Shown piece by piece: positions 1 through 7,711 of a stretch of DNA of 35,427 nt (its first letter is position 1; each line of letters begins with the position of its first letter). The notes beneath the pieces were generated by a model. The model saw only the letters and a program-made list of their open reading frames with translations, did no database searches and was not told the DNA's origin. Origin of the DNA: Oscillospiraceae bacterium (GTDB taxonomy: Bacteria; Bacillota; Clostridia; Oscillospirales; Oscillospiraceae); the NCBI GenBank assembly GCA_022800215.1, contig JAAWPV010000009.1, forward strand, positions 1-35,427, given 5' to 3'. The translations under genes and the position numbers were made by a program.

Positions 1-1
1 G

Positions 2-922
2 GGGGGCAAGGGGGGCTGGGGCAACCAGCACTTCGCCACCCCCACCCGGCAGGTGCCCCACTTTGCCAAAGCGGGGCTGCCCGGCCAGGAGCGGGACGTG
101 ACCCTGGAACTGAAGCTGTTGGCCGATGTGGGGCTGGTGGGCTTCCCCAATGTGGGCAAGTCCACTCTTTTGAGCGTGGTCACCCGGGCCCAGCCCAAGA
201 TCGCCAACTACCATTTCACCACCCTGTCCCCCAATCTGGGGGTGGTGGCGCTGGAGGAGGGGACCTCCTTCGTGCTGGCGGACATCCCCGGCATCATCGA
301 AGGGGCCGCGGACGGGGCTGGGTTGGGCCACGACTTTCTGCGGCACATCGACCGGTGCCGGCTCCTTATCCATGTGGTGGACGTGTCCGGCTCTGAGGGC
401 CGGGACCCGGTAGAGGACTTCGAGGCCATCAACGCCGAGCTGGAGCAATACTCTCCCGAGCTTGCCACCCGGCCCATGATCGTGGCGGGGAACAAGGTGG
501 ATATCGCCCCCGACCGGGAGGGGCTGGAGGCCCTGAAAGCCCATGTGGAGAAGCTGGGCCTTCCCTTCTTCGAAATGTCCGCCGCCGCCCACCAGGGGAC
601 AAAGGAGCTCATGTGGGAGGCCGCCCGGCGGCTCCAGGAGCTGCCCCCCATCACCGTCTATGAGCCCACCTATGTGGAGCGTCCCCCCGAGATCGACACC
701 CAGGAGGACCTGGACATCGTGGTGGAGGACGGCGAGTGGTTCGTGGACGGGCCTTGGCTCCGTCAGCTCATGGCCAACGTGAACTTCGGGGATTACGAAT
801 CCCGGAGTTGGTTCGAACGGAAGCTCCGGGAGTCGGGACTCTATGCCCGGCTGGAGGAGATGGGCATTCAGGACGGAGATACCATCTGTTTGTATAACTT
901 AGAATTTGAATACAGAAAGTAA
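2..922 (+). CDS. obgE: GTPase ObgE/CgtA, 5' end missing
   Basis: This is the 3' part of the Obg GTPase, a ribosome-associated GTPase of 50S maturation and stress control. The open frame enters from the left edge; the first residues belong to the glycine-rich Obg fold ([17 protein letters not shown]), so the true start lies outside the window. The G domain follows: Walker [10 protein letters not shown], switch region [20 protein letters not shown] and the G5 motif MSAAAHQGT. The C-terminal OCT domain is recognisable from [19 protein letters not shown] to the end ([11 protein letters not shown]). All GTPase motifs are intact. A DUF6440 gene follows after 15 bp and is probably co-transcribed. 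Confidence 0.97.
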   Translation, partial: GGKGGWGNQHFATPTRQVPHFAKAGLPGQERDVTLELKLLADVGLVGFPNVGKSTLLSVVTRAQPKIANYHFTTLSPNLGVVALEEGTSFVLADIPGIIEGAADGAGLGHDFLRHIDRCRLLIHVVDVSGSEGRDPVEDFEAINAELEQYSPELATRPMIVAGNKVDIAPDREGLEALKAHVEKLGLPFFEMSAAAHQGTKELMWEAARRLQELPPITVYEPTYVERPPEIDTQEDLDIVVEDGEWFVDGPWLRQLMANVNFGDYESRSWFERKLRESGLYARLEEMGIQDGDTICLYNLEFEYRK

Positions 923-937
923 AAGGAGTGGCTGATC

Positions 938-1147
938 ATGGGAGAAAAGCGGTTCGAGAAGGTTTACAGCCAGGGGATGGTGGAGGTTACCGAGATCTGG
1001 GTGGACCAGTACACCGGGGTCAATTATCTCTGGCACGGCAACGGCAGCAGCGGCGGCCTTACCCCTCTTCTGGACTGGGAGGGCAAGGTGGTCATCACCC
1101 CGGTGACCGGGGAGGCGCAGGACCAGAGTCCCTTTCAACAATGGTGA
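938..1147 (+). CDS. DUF6440 family small protein
   Basis: A 69-residue protein of the DUF6440 type, recognised from the pattern RFEKVYSQG, then VDQYTGVNYLW and GGLTPLLDWEGKVVI. The family is common in Firmicutes and has no established function. The sequence has no signal peptide or membrane segment and is predicted cytosolic. The ATG is preceded by AAAAGGAGTGG at good spacing. It follows obgE closely and is probably in the same transcript. The family call comes from remembered consensus features, not a search. Confidence 0.8.
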   Translation: MGEKRFEKVYSQGMVEVTEIWVDQYTGVNYLWHGNGSSGGLTPLLDWEGKVVITPVTGEAQDQSPFQQW

Positions 1148-1268
1148 TTTCACCCCCGGATGTTGGACGTTTTGATACAATTTTCCACAAAAATTTTTAA
1201 AAAACTTTTTCTTTCCAGTCCTATAAACGGGACAGGGGAGGGAAGGAACCCTTGTGGGACAATAAAAA

Positions 1269-1290
1269 GCCGGAGGCGGAAGCCTCCGGC
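1269..1290. terminator. Bidirectional intrinsic terminator
   Basis: A perfect 9-bp stem (GCCGGAGGC / GCCTCCGGC) with a GGAA tetraloop. It is flanked by AAAAA on the left and TTTT on the right, so it can terminate both the obgE-DUF6440 transcript (plus) and the six-gene minus-strand cluster ending at 1306. Confidence 0.9.
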
Positions 1291-1305
1291 TTTTGTTGTA
1301 TGCGG

Positions 1306-2040
1306 TTAGGTACCGAAAATATGAGTGGTGAGATATTGGGCCAAAAGCTGGTTGCCCGTTTCGTTTAAGTGGAGCCCGTCGGCGGAGAGGGACTGGGTCA
1401 AAGCGCCGTTGGCGCCGGTAAAGGCGCTGGCCACGTCCACCAGAAAGACCTGCTTTTCCCGGCAGAGCCGGGCAAGAAGGGCATTGCGCTGGGCCAGCAG
1501 GCCGTTGTCCGGCGCCCGGGCAGCAGCCCGGGACATGGTGACGGGGATGATGGTCTGGACGTAGATCTGAGCGTTGGGAAGCAGAAGGCGGAGGTCGTCG
1601 ATGAGGCCCGCATACTCGGCGTAAAAGTCGGCTTCCGGCATCCAGGCTGCCTCGTTGACCCCCAGACAGAGGTAGACCTTAGAAAAGCGCTTGCCCTCCA
1701 GAGCCTGGGCCAGAGGGAGGTTTTGCCCCTCCACCGCGTATGACTCGGTGCGGGCCGCGCGGACGTTAAGCCCCACCTGGGTGAGCCAGAGACCTGCCTC
1801 AATGCTGCCCAGCTCCCGAAGGCCCTCCACCCGGGAATCCCCCAGAAAGAGGGCGTCAGCGAACCAGTTGGGCTCGGGCAGGGACAGGGGCAGGGGCCGG
1901 TCATAGACGAAGGGGGCGGGGACCACCTCGGGAAGGGTAGTCCGGGGGGCGGAGACGGCCAGCCCCGGCAGGGTCAGGGGCAGGGTCAGCAGAAGGGACA
2001 AAGCAAGGGCGTGAAAAGGGCGGGAACGGCCTTTCCTCAT
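1306..2040 (-). CDS. Secreted SGNH/GDSL hydrolase
   Basis: A 244-residue protein with an N-terminal basic/hydrophobic signal sequence (about residues 1-31, ending LAVSA), so it should be exported. The SGNH blocks are visible: block I FLGDSR with nucleophile Ser69, block III CLGVNEA with the Asn, and block V DGLHLN giving the Asp-x-x-His pair. The family covers lipases, esterases and carbohydrate O-acetyl esterases; the substrate cannot be told from sequence. It lies 4 bp after the DUF4358-like lipoprotein gene and is a paralogue of the SGNH gene ending at 2560. It is the last gene of the cluster. Confidence 0.9.
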   Translation of the reverse strand: MRKGRSRPFHALALSLLLTLPLTLPGLAVSAPRTTLPEVVPAPFVYDRPLPLSLPEPNWFADALFLGDSRVEGLRELGSIEAGLWLTQVGLNVRAARTESYAVEGQNLPLAQALEGKRFSKVYLCLGVNEAAWMPEADFYAEYAGLIDDLRLLLPNAQIYVQTIIPVTMSRAAARAPDNGLLAQRNALLARLCREKQVFLVDVASAFTGANGALTQSLSADGLHLNETGNQLLAQYLTTHIFGT

Positions 2041-2044
2041 GGGC

Positions 2045-2527
2045 TCAGTCTCCTTTCAAAAAGTCCTCCACAGGACCGTAGTCCGCCGCCACGATAAGAA
2101 GGACGGAATTGCCCCGCTGCTCAGTGCGGGCGCCGTCCAGCTTGGACAGCTCGTCCTTTAAGTAGTCGGCGTAGCCGGCAGCGGCCTCCTTCTGGTCCTC
2201 CAGCCGGTAGCCCAGGGCCTTGAGGGCGGCTTCCGCCCCGTCGGCGTCCTTCAGGGTGAAGATGGCCAGCTCTTCCAGGGAGACCCCGGTGTTGCCCATG
2301 TAAACCTTGCAGCTTTCCACGGTGGCCTCGTCAATGCCGTAGAGGGTGCAGGCGGTGGCCTGGTCCACCTCTAAAAGTTCCCCGGAGAAGACGCCATCGG
2401 CCTCTAAAAGGGTCTGGGCGTCGGCGGCGGGGTCAAAGGGGGCGGGCTCCTTGGAGCCCTTGCCGCCGCAGGCGGACAGCAGGGAAACGACCAGGAGGGA
2501 AGCGACAACAAAATGGAGTTTTTTCAT
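2045..2527 (-). CDS. DUF4358-like lipoprotein
   Basis: A 160-residue lipoprotein. The signal peptide MKKLHFVVASLLVVSLLSAC ends in a lipobox (LLSAC) with Cys20 as the lipidated residue. An in-frame ATG 12 codons upstream is less likely, because the chosen ATG has GAAAGG at proper spacing and directly begins the signal peptide. The mature part (YGIDEATVESCKVYMG, then LAIFTLKDADGAEAALKAL, then LLIVAADYGPVEDFL) fits DUF4358 lipoproteins, which often sit beside SGNH and acyltransferase genes in clostridia. Its function is unknown. Position between two SGNH genes suggests shared work at the cell surface (inference). Confidence 0.82.
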   Translation of the reverse strand: MKKLHFVVASLLVVSLLSACGGKGSKEPAPFDPAADAQTLLEADGVFSGELLEVDQATACTLYGIDEATVESCKVYMGNTGVSLEELAIFTLKDADGAEAALKALGYRLEDQKEAAAGYADYLKDELSKLDGARTEQRGNSVLLIVAADYGPVEDFLKGD

Positions 2528-2559
2528 AAAATATGCCTTTCTGTTATGAAAAATCGGTC

Positions 2560-3423
2560 TCACATACCGGTGTGTTCGGTGAGGTAGCTGAGCCAGAGGG
2601 CATAGCCTTCCTTCTTAAAGTGAACGCCGTCGGCGCAGAGGTCGGCGGGAGGCTCCCCGGTCTCAGGGTCCACATAGGCCTCGGACACGTCCAGGAACCA
2701 GACCTCTTTGTCGGCGCAGAGGGTGCGCAGGGCCTCGTTGTAGAGAGTGATGTTCTCGTTGGTGACGTAGTAGGCCTGCTGGTGGGACTTGCAGAGGGCA
2801 GTGTTCACCGGGATGATGGACTGGACGTAGATGACGGCCTCGGGCTGGGCTTCCCGGATGGCATCAATGAAGCTGCCGTAGGTTTCGGCAAAGCCCTCCG
2901 GGTCGTAATAACCCAGCTCGTTGATGCCCAGAGAGATATAGACCTTGCCGTAGTTTTCCCAGCTTAGGGCGGTGAGGATGGAGACCTTTTCATCCCCGGC
3001 GCGGATGACCTTTTTACCCTCCATGACCTCAAAGACAGTGATGCCGGTGGAGGTGAGGAAGGAGGCCCCCTGAACGCCGCTGAACATCCGGAAGCCCTCG
3101 GTCCGGGAGTCGCCAATGAACACCGCGTCGGTGAACCAGCTCTCCGGGTCGGCCGTCTCCCCCAGGGGCACCGGCTGGGTGTAGTCGGGGGGCGGCGTGG
3201 GCTCCGGGGTAGGCTCCGGCGTGGGAGTGGGAACAGGCGTGGGGGTAGGTGCGGGCGCAGGCTCCGGAGTGAGGTCGGCAGCCGCGGGCACCACAAAGGC
3301 CTGGGCCAACTGGCTGTAAAGGCCGGGTCGGACCAGAAAGGACATCAGTATCAAGGTGAGACAGGCCATAAGGGTGGCCATGAGCCAGCGTGGGGGCGGG
3401 GTTCGGACGGGGCGACGGGACAC
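2560..3423 (-). CDS. Membrane-anchored SGNH/GDSL hydrolase with Pro/Thr linker
   Basis: A 287-residue protein in three parts. An N-terminal membrane anchor or signal spans about residues 14-31. A low-complexity Pro-Thr-Glu linker spans about 52-80 (repeats of PTP and PEPT) and probably spaces the enzyme from the membrane. The SGNH domain follows with block I FIGDSRTEG (Ser106), block III SLGINELGY and block V DGVHFKKEG. It is 13 bp downstream of the HAD gene and 32 bp upstream of the lipoprotein gene, so co-transcription is likely. It resembles the other SGNH protein of the cluster over the catalytic domain, which suggests duplication. Substrate unknown; an O-acetyl esterase is one option. 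Confidence 0.9.
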   Translation of the reverse strand: MSRRPVRTPPPRWLMATLMACLTLILMSFLVRPGLYSQLAQAFVVPAAADLTPEPAPAPTPTPVPTPTPEPTPEPTPPPDYTQPVPLGETADPESWFTDAVFIGDSRTEGFRMFSGVQGASFLTSTGITVFEVMEGKKVIRAGDEKVSILTALSWENYGKVYISLGINELGYYDPEGFAETYGSFIDAIREAQPEAVIYVQSIIPVNTALCKSHQQAYYVTNENITLYNEALRTLCADKEVWFLDVSEAYVDPETGEPPADLCADGVHFKKEGYALWLSYLTEHTGM

Positions 3424-3436
3424 GGGAAATCATCTC

Positions 3437-4156
3437 CTATGGACGGATAGGGACCAGACGGTCCGCGTTGAGCAGTTGAGAAAGCTGGGCCAGATTTTCC
3501 ACTTCATAGGTGGCTTTAATAGGACCGGGCTTGGAGCTGGGCCAGCGGAGCCACACGCTGTCCAGCCGGGCGTTGAAGGCGCCTAAAATATCGCTGGAAA
3601 GGCTGTCGCCGATGACCAGGGCCTGGGTCCGCTGCCGGGGATTGACCTCCAGGGCGGAGAGCACCTTGTCAAAATAGGCCCGCTCCGGCTTATGACAGCC
3701 CATTTCCTCGGAAATAAATACCCGGTCCTCAAAGAAGCGGGCCAGGGGAGAGGCCTCCAGCCGGCGTCGCTGGGACAGGGTGGAGCCGTTGGTGGTGAGA
3801 CAAAGGATGTACCGCCGGGAAAGATTCCGGCAGAGGGACTCCGCCCCGGGGAGCAAGGTGGAGCAGCTTGCCATGGCGTCCATGTAAAAGTTGTTCCAGG
3901 CTTTGGGATCGCCCTCTATCTTCTGGGCCTCAAGGAAAAGCTCAAAGCGCTTGACGCGCAAGGCTTCCTGGGAGATCAACCCTTTCTCAAAGGCGGCCCA
4001 GACGGCGGCATTGGCCCCCTTGTAGCAGGCCTTGACTCCGGCTGCGGGAGACAGGCCGTAGTGGACCAGGGTCCGGGTGATGGCGTATTCCTCGGCAGCG
4101 TTGAAGTCAAAGAGGGTATTGTCGGCGTCCATCAGGAGCCAGCGGTAGGAGCTCAT
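3437..4156 (-). CDS. HAD-family nucleotidase, YjjG type
   Basis: A cytosolic 239-residue HAD phosphatase resembling YjjG, which dephosphorylates pyrimidine (including non-canonical) nucleoside monophosphates. Motif I is MDADNTLFDF (DxDxT), motif II TTNGS, motif III Lys in HKPERAYF, and motif IV VIGDSLSSDI. The helical cap lies between motifs I and II. The ATG at 4156 is chosen over one 16 codons upstream because GGAGGTAACGCCC precedes it and the longer start would overlap the exporter gene. It is 5 bp downstream of the exporter small subunit. The YjjG substrate range is inferred from resemblance. Confidence 0.85.
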   Translation of the reverse strand: MSSYRWLLMDADNTLFDFNAAEEYAITRTLVHYGLSPAAGVKACYKGANAAVWAAFEKGLISQEALRVKRFELFLEAQKIEGDPKAWNNFYMDAMASCSTLLPGAESLCRNLSRRYILCLTTNGSTLSQRRRLEASPLARFFEDRVFISEEMGCHKPERAYFDKVLSALEVNPRQRTQALVIGDSLSSDILGAFNARLDSVWLRWPSSKPGPIKATYEVENLAQLSQLLNADRLVPIRP

Positions 4157-4161
4157 GGGCG

Positions 4162-4623
4162 TTACCTCCGTTGCAATAGGGTGCGGTGGCGGAAGATCCC
4201 CCACATGCGGACGGCGGAGGACACCAACAGTACGCCTACCGCCAAAGCACCCGCCACCCCCATGGTGTGAAGGAAGGAGGAGAGGAAGAGGGCGTTTTCA
4301 CCGTTGATAGCGTGCTCCATGGTGTAGTAGATGCCGCCGCCGGGGACCAGAGGGAAGATGGCCACCAGCAGATAGCCCGTCACCGGGCACTTTCGGACCC
4401 GGGCCATGCACTCGGAGTAGGCCGAGATGACGATGGCGGCCACCAGGGTCTGGCTGATGTCGCTTTGCAGAATGGGGGCGGAGAGCAGGTAGGAAAGCCA
4501 GCCCAGGGCGCCCCCAAAGGCGCAGATGAGGATACCGGGGCCGTGGATGTTGTAGATGACGGCGAAGCCGCCGCAGGCCAGGAAGGCGAAAAGCACAGGG
4601 GCCAGATCATGCAATGTTTCCAT
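4162..4623 (-). CDS. ThrE_2-type threonine/serine exporter subunit
   Basis: A 153-residue membrane protein with about five hydrophobic segments, matching the smaller ThrE_2 (DUF3815) half of ThrE-type exporters. Landmarks are IYNIHGPGILICAFGGALGW and FPLVPGGGIYYTM. The larger half is encoded immediately upstream with its stop 2 bp before this ATG, so translation is probably coupled. In actinobacteria the two halves are fused in one ThrE protein; split pairs are usual in Firmicutes. Transported substrate is assumed from the family. Confidence 0.9.
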   Translation of the reverse strand: METLHDLAPVLFAFLACGGFAVIYNIHGPGILICAFGGALGWLSYLLSAPILQSDISQTLVAAIVISAYSECMARVRKCPVTGYLLVAIFPLVPGGGIYYTMEHAINGENALFLSSFLHTMGVAGALAVGVLLVSSAVRMWGIFRHRTLLQRR

Positions 4624-4625
4624 CC

Positions 4626-5393
4626 TCACACCCCCCATAGAAGCCGGGTGATGCCCAGGGCCATGGCGGTGCCCAGGGCCACCGCCACGCCGGTAAGCAG
4701 GGCGTCGGCGACTTTGCTGATACCGGCTACCATGTCCCCCGCCATGACGTCCCGGATGGCATTGGTGAACATGATGCCGGGGACCAGGGCCATGAGGGCG
4801 CCGATGATGATGCGCTCGCTGTGCTGGCCAATTCCAAGGTAAGTAAGCACCAGGGCGATAAAGGCGGAGAGGGCGGCTCCCAGCATGGATTTGAAGAAAA
4901 GACTGGTGTGGAGCCTTGTCATGCCGGTGACAGCCAGACCGATGGCCAGGCCGCAGACCCCGGCGCAGAGAGCGTCCCGAAGGGAGCCGCTGAAGAAGAG
5001 GGCGAAGGCCGCGGAGGCGCCTGTATAGGCACATAGAGTGACCGGCAGGGGGTAGAGCCGCCGGGTTTCGCCGATGGCGTGGAGCTGCGCCCGGGCCTCC
5101 TCCAAGGGAAGAGGCTCCCGGCAAAGGCGGCGGCACAGGTCGTTGTACCGCTCCAAAAGGTCCACGTCGGTGCCATGGGAGGGCATCCGGCGGACCTGGG
5201 TCATGGCCTTGCCCTCGGGGGTGGCGAAGCTGACGATGATGCAGTTGGGAATGACAAAGGGGTCGGCCTGCTTGACGCCGTAGGCATGGAGCAGCCGTTG
5301 GATGGATTCCTCCACCCGGTAGATCTCGGCGCCGCTTTCCAGAAGACCGTAGCCCAGGTCGGTGGCCAGATTGAGCAGCAGATCGTAATCCAA
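4626..5393 (-). CDS. ThrE_1-type threonine/serine exporter subunit
   Basis: A 255-residue ThrE_1 (DUF1212) protein. The cytosolic N-terminal part carries GLLESGAEIYRVEESI, and the membrane part (about residues 118-255) has several hydrophobic helices with the signature VPGIMFTNAIRDVMAGD. The start is a TTG preceded by GGGGGA; no better ATG is near. It opens the minus-strand cluster and has a promoter candidate at 5430-5458. It pairs with the ThrE_2 gene to form a proton-driven small amino acid exporter (family knowledge). Confidence 0.9.
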   Translation of the reverse strand: MDYDLLLNLATDLGYGLLESGAEIYRVEESIQRLLHAYGVKQADPFVIPNCIIVSFATPEGKAMTQVRRMPSHGTDVDLLERYNDLCRRLCREPLPLEEARAQLHAIGETRRLYPLPVTLCAYTGASAAFALFFSGSLRDALCAGVCGLAIGLAVTGMTRLHTSLFFKSMLGAALSAFIALVLTYLGIGQHSERIIIGALMALVPGIMFTNAIRDVMAGDMVAGISKVADALLTGVAVALGTAMALGITRLLWGV

Positions 5394-5429
5394 AAGGGTC
5401 CCCCGCTTCCGTGGGAAAATCTAAACCTT

Positions 5430-5458
5430 AGTTTACTCCATTTTTATCCCGGAAGCAA
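5430..5458 (-). promoter_or_regulatory. Promoter of the thrE-SGNH cluster
   Basis: Read on the minus strand: -35 TTGCTT, a 17-bp spacer and -10 TAAACT, ending 36 bp before the TTG start of the ThrE_1 gene. Both boxes match sigma-A type promoters at four to five of six positions. Confidence 0.6.
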
Positions 5459-5514
5459 GGGGGAAAGGGTGGAAAAGAGGAGAATTTGGTGGACAAGGGG
5501 CCCATCTTGTCCCC

Positions 5515-6375
5515 TCAGAGGTATTTCTTGAAAAAGTCCAGGATGAGGGCCTTGATCTCGGGCTGGAGGAACTCGGCGGTGGCGTGCATGGCCCCCTCGA
5601 TGAGGTAGAGGTCGGAGGGGACCCCTTTGGCCCGGAGGGCCTCGTAGAGCATCAAGCTGTGGTCGGGAAGGACCTGCTCGTCGGCTGTGCCGTGGAAGAT
5701 AAGGAAGGGAGGGGCTTTCTCCGTAATAAAGGAAAGGGGATTGGAAAGACGCAGGGTCTCCGGATCGGCCATGCCCTCCTCGGTGAGGAAAATGGTCTCA
5801 AAGGTGACGTGCTTGTCCGCCATGTTGGGGTAGGGGTGGTCCTTCGCGTACTTGAGGTCGATGGGGCCGTAAAAGTCCACGGCGGCCTTCACGCCGCTGT
5901 CAAAACCCTGCCACTCAGCGCTCTCGAACTCCGGCACCCCGGCGGAGGCGGCGGTGAGGGCGGTGAGGTAACCCCCGGCGGAGTCCCCCATGACGGCGAT
6001 GCGGTCCGGGTCCACATGGTACTGCTCCGCATGGGCACGGAGGAAGCGGATGGCGGTCTTTACGTCCTGGACGGCGGCGGGGAAGTAGCCCTGGGAGTGG
6101 ACGCGGTAGTCGATGAGGGCCACGTTGTAACCCGCCTTGGCCAAAAAGGTCAGTTCCGGGGCCCGCCAGAGGGGGGCGGTCTCCCTCCAGGCGCCGCCGA
6201 TGATCCACACCACCGTGGGGAGCTTTTCGCCGGGGGCACATTCGTCGGACTGGAGGAGGTGCAGATGAAGGGCCAGAGGGACCTTGCCGAAGTAGGTGGG
6301 GACCTGGGAATAGACGATGTTGGGAATGAGGGCCACCAGAGGGTCCTTGGGGTCGATGCGGAGGGTGGTTTGCAT
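5515..6375 (-). CDS. Alpha/beta hydrolase (esterase of the BD-FAE/Abhydrolase_3 type)
   Basis: A cytosolic 286-residue serine hydrolase. The oxyanion-hole region is VVWIIGGAWRE, the nucleophile elbow MGDSAGGYLTAL, the acid lies in FHGTADEQVLP, and the catalytic His in GAMHATAEF near the C terminus. No signal peptide is present. The ATG at 6375 is preferred to one nine codons upstream because AAAGGAG lies 9 bp before it. Family members remove acyl or feruloyl groups from carbohydrates or hydrolyse small esters; the substrate here is not determined. Its upstream region contains the 27-bp XerD-arm dyad at 6405-6431. Confidence 0.9.
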   Translation of the reverse strand: MQTTLRIDPKDPLVALIPNIVYSQVPTYFGKVPLALHLHLLQSDECAPGEKLPTVVWIIGGAWRETAPLWRAPELTFLAKAGYNVALIDYRVHSQGYFPAAVQDVKTAIRFLRAHAEQYHVDPDRIAVMGDSAGGYLTALTAASAGVPEFESAEWQGFDSGVKAAVDFYGPIDLKYAKDHPYPNMADKHVTFETIFLTEEGMADPETLRLSNPLSFITEKAPPFLIFHGTADEQVLPDHSLMLYEALRAKGVPSDLYLIEGAMHATAEFLQPEIKALILDFFKKYL

Positions 6376-6404
6376 GTCGGTCAGCTCCTTTTTGCACTTC
6401 ATTT

Positions 6405-6431
6405 GGTTTACATAATTATATTATGCAAACT
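6405..6431. repeat. dif-like dyad of two XerD-arm motifs
   Basis: Two 11-bp arms face each other: GGTTTACATAA (left) and TTATGCAAACT (right), with TTATA between. Each arm matches the XerD arm of the B. subtilis dif site, TTATGTAAACT, at 10 of 11 positions in its own orientation. True dif has a 6-bp centre; here it is 5. The dyad covers the stop codon of the metallopeptidase gene and lies 30 bp upstream of the hydrolase start. It also contains TATAAT on the minus strand, so a promoter/operator role is an alternative. Confidence 0.6.
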
Positions 6432-7272
6432 CTTCCCAAAGTTTTTCCACATCGGACAGATCGAGAGAGATCAACCGGTGGAAGGGGATCCGTTCCAGGG
6501 CGAAACGGACAAAACGGCAGCCCAGGTAATAGCCCACGTCCCCGTGACCCTCGTAGCGGACCCAGTCTCCAAACCAGCGCTGGGTGGAGAAGGTCATGGT
6601 GGATAGATCGGCGTCAAAGTCGGCCTTGATCTGCCCAAAATGGGCGTCGCACCAGGAGAGCCAGCCGTCAACGTCCTGTTGGTAGAAGGTGGGATCGCCG
6701 GTCAGCGTTTGTTCAAAGTACATGGCGACGCCCTCGGCAAAAAGCTGCCAGAGAAAGGCCAGCTGGGGCGTTTCAGCCGGGCGGTCCAGAACGCCGAACT
6801 GGTCCTGGTAAATGTGTCCCAGCTCATGGTAGACAAGGCCCAGCATGGAGCGAGGCTCCTCCCAATGGAGTTCCAGGATCTTTTCCAGCCCCAGCAGGAT
6901 GGCGGGGCGGCCATGCAGCCGGGTGGCGTGGCCCGCACTGCCGCAGAGACCGAAATAGAGAATGATATCCACTTCCGGACATTGACCGAAGGCGGAGCGT
7001 ACCTTTTCCTCCAGCCCGGCGGTGGCGGCAAGAAAGGACCGGTGGAGCCGCTGCCGGCCGGCCCGGTCCCTCCAGGCGGAGTGGAGGACGGGGAGGTAGT
7101 GGGTCTCCCAGCGGACCTGCCCGGTGGCGAGGGACTTCTCCATCCGGTCAGTGAGAGAAGGACGCAGGCCGGGAAGGGCATTGTCGATGTAACGCGACCA
7201 GGCCTCCCGGTCAAAGCCGGGGCCCTGGCAGAGGGCATCTATCTGGGGGAAGGTGTCAATGATGCGGATCAT
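6421..7272 (-). CDS. HExxH zinc metallopeptidase, family unassigned
   Basis: A 283-residue protein without signal peptide or membrane segment. It carries a zinc motif YHELGHIYQ (His149, Glu150, His153) and, about 27 residues later, FAEGVAMYFEQ where Glu180 can be the third ligand. That spacing fits a gluzincin fold, loosely like the DUF2268 peptidases. Substrate and role are unknown. Its ATG overlaps the stop of the DUF3783 gene by 4 bp (ATGA), so the two are translationally coupled. The stop codon is part of the XerD-arm dyad. Confidence 0.75.
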   Translation of the reverse strand: MIRIIDTFPQIDALCQGPGFDREAWSRYIDNALPGLRPSLTDRMEKSLATGQVRWETHYLPVLHSAWRDRAGRQRLHRSFLAATAGLEEKVRSAFGQCPEVDIILYFGLCGSAGHATRLHGRPAILLGLEKILELHWEEPRSMLGLVYHELGHIYQDQFGVLDRPAETPQLAFLWQLFAEGVAMYFEQTLTGDPTFYQQDVDGWLSWCDAHFGQIKADFDADLSTMTFSTQRWFGDWVRYEGHGDVGYYLGCRFVRFALERIPFHRLISLDLSDVEKLWEEFA

Positions 7273-7646
7273 GGCTGTTCTGCCTTTCTTTGGAACTGTT
7301 CCCGCTCCTTGCAGAGCTCCTCATAGAGGGCAGAGAGGGTCCAGGAGCCGTTGGTGGGGGTCAGGACCGCCTTCAGGCAGGGGCCGGCCCCCAGCTTCCG
7401 GAGGGCGGGAAGGAGCTTGTCCAGTTGGGCGTTATTCAGTCCGCAGAGGACCAAAATGGGCTCAGGAAGGGGGGAAACGGCCCCTTCCGGGGGGGATTTC
7501 TCGGTCAGCAGGGCGGCAAGGGTGCAGCCCAGGTGACTGTCAGAGATAAGCTGGAGCCGGAGCTTCTGAACAGCGCAGGTCTGCCGCAGCTTGGGCGCCC
7601 AGGCTGCCGGTGTGGGGGAATAAAAAAGAACGGTGGGGGTGGGCAT
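7269..7646 (-). CDS. DUF3783 family protein
   Basis: A 125-residue cytosolic protein. The second half fits DUF3783: ILVLCGLNNAQLDKLLPAL, then LKAVLTPTNGSW and LYEELCKER. The family has no known function. The ATG is preceded by GGGAGGTCCTTCT. It lies 65 bp after rlmD and overlaps the metallopeptidase gene by 4 bp, so it probably shares the rlmD transcript. Confidence 0.8.
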   Translation of the reverse strand: MPTPTVLFYSPTPAAWAPKLRQTCAVQKLRLQLISDSHLGCTLAALLTEKSPPEGAVSPLPEPILVLCGLNNAQLDKLLPALRKLGAGPCLKAVLTPTNGSWTLSALYEELCKEREQFQRKAEQP

Positions 7647-7711
7647 AGAAGGACCTCCCTACTATCATTTGATTGCGGAGAAAAGGAAAAACGTATGGGG
7701 GATTTTGAACA

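Noticed and set aside
6405-6431. Full chromosomal dif site
   Set aside because: The centre is 5 bp, not 6, and both arms are XerD-like with no clear XerC arm. I keep it only as a dif-like dyad.
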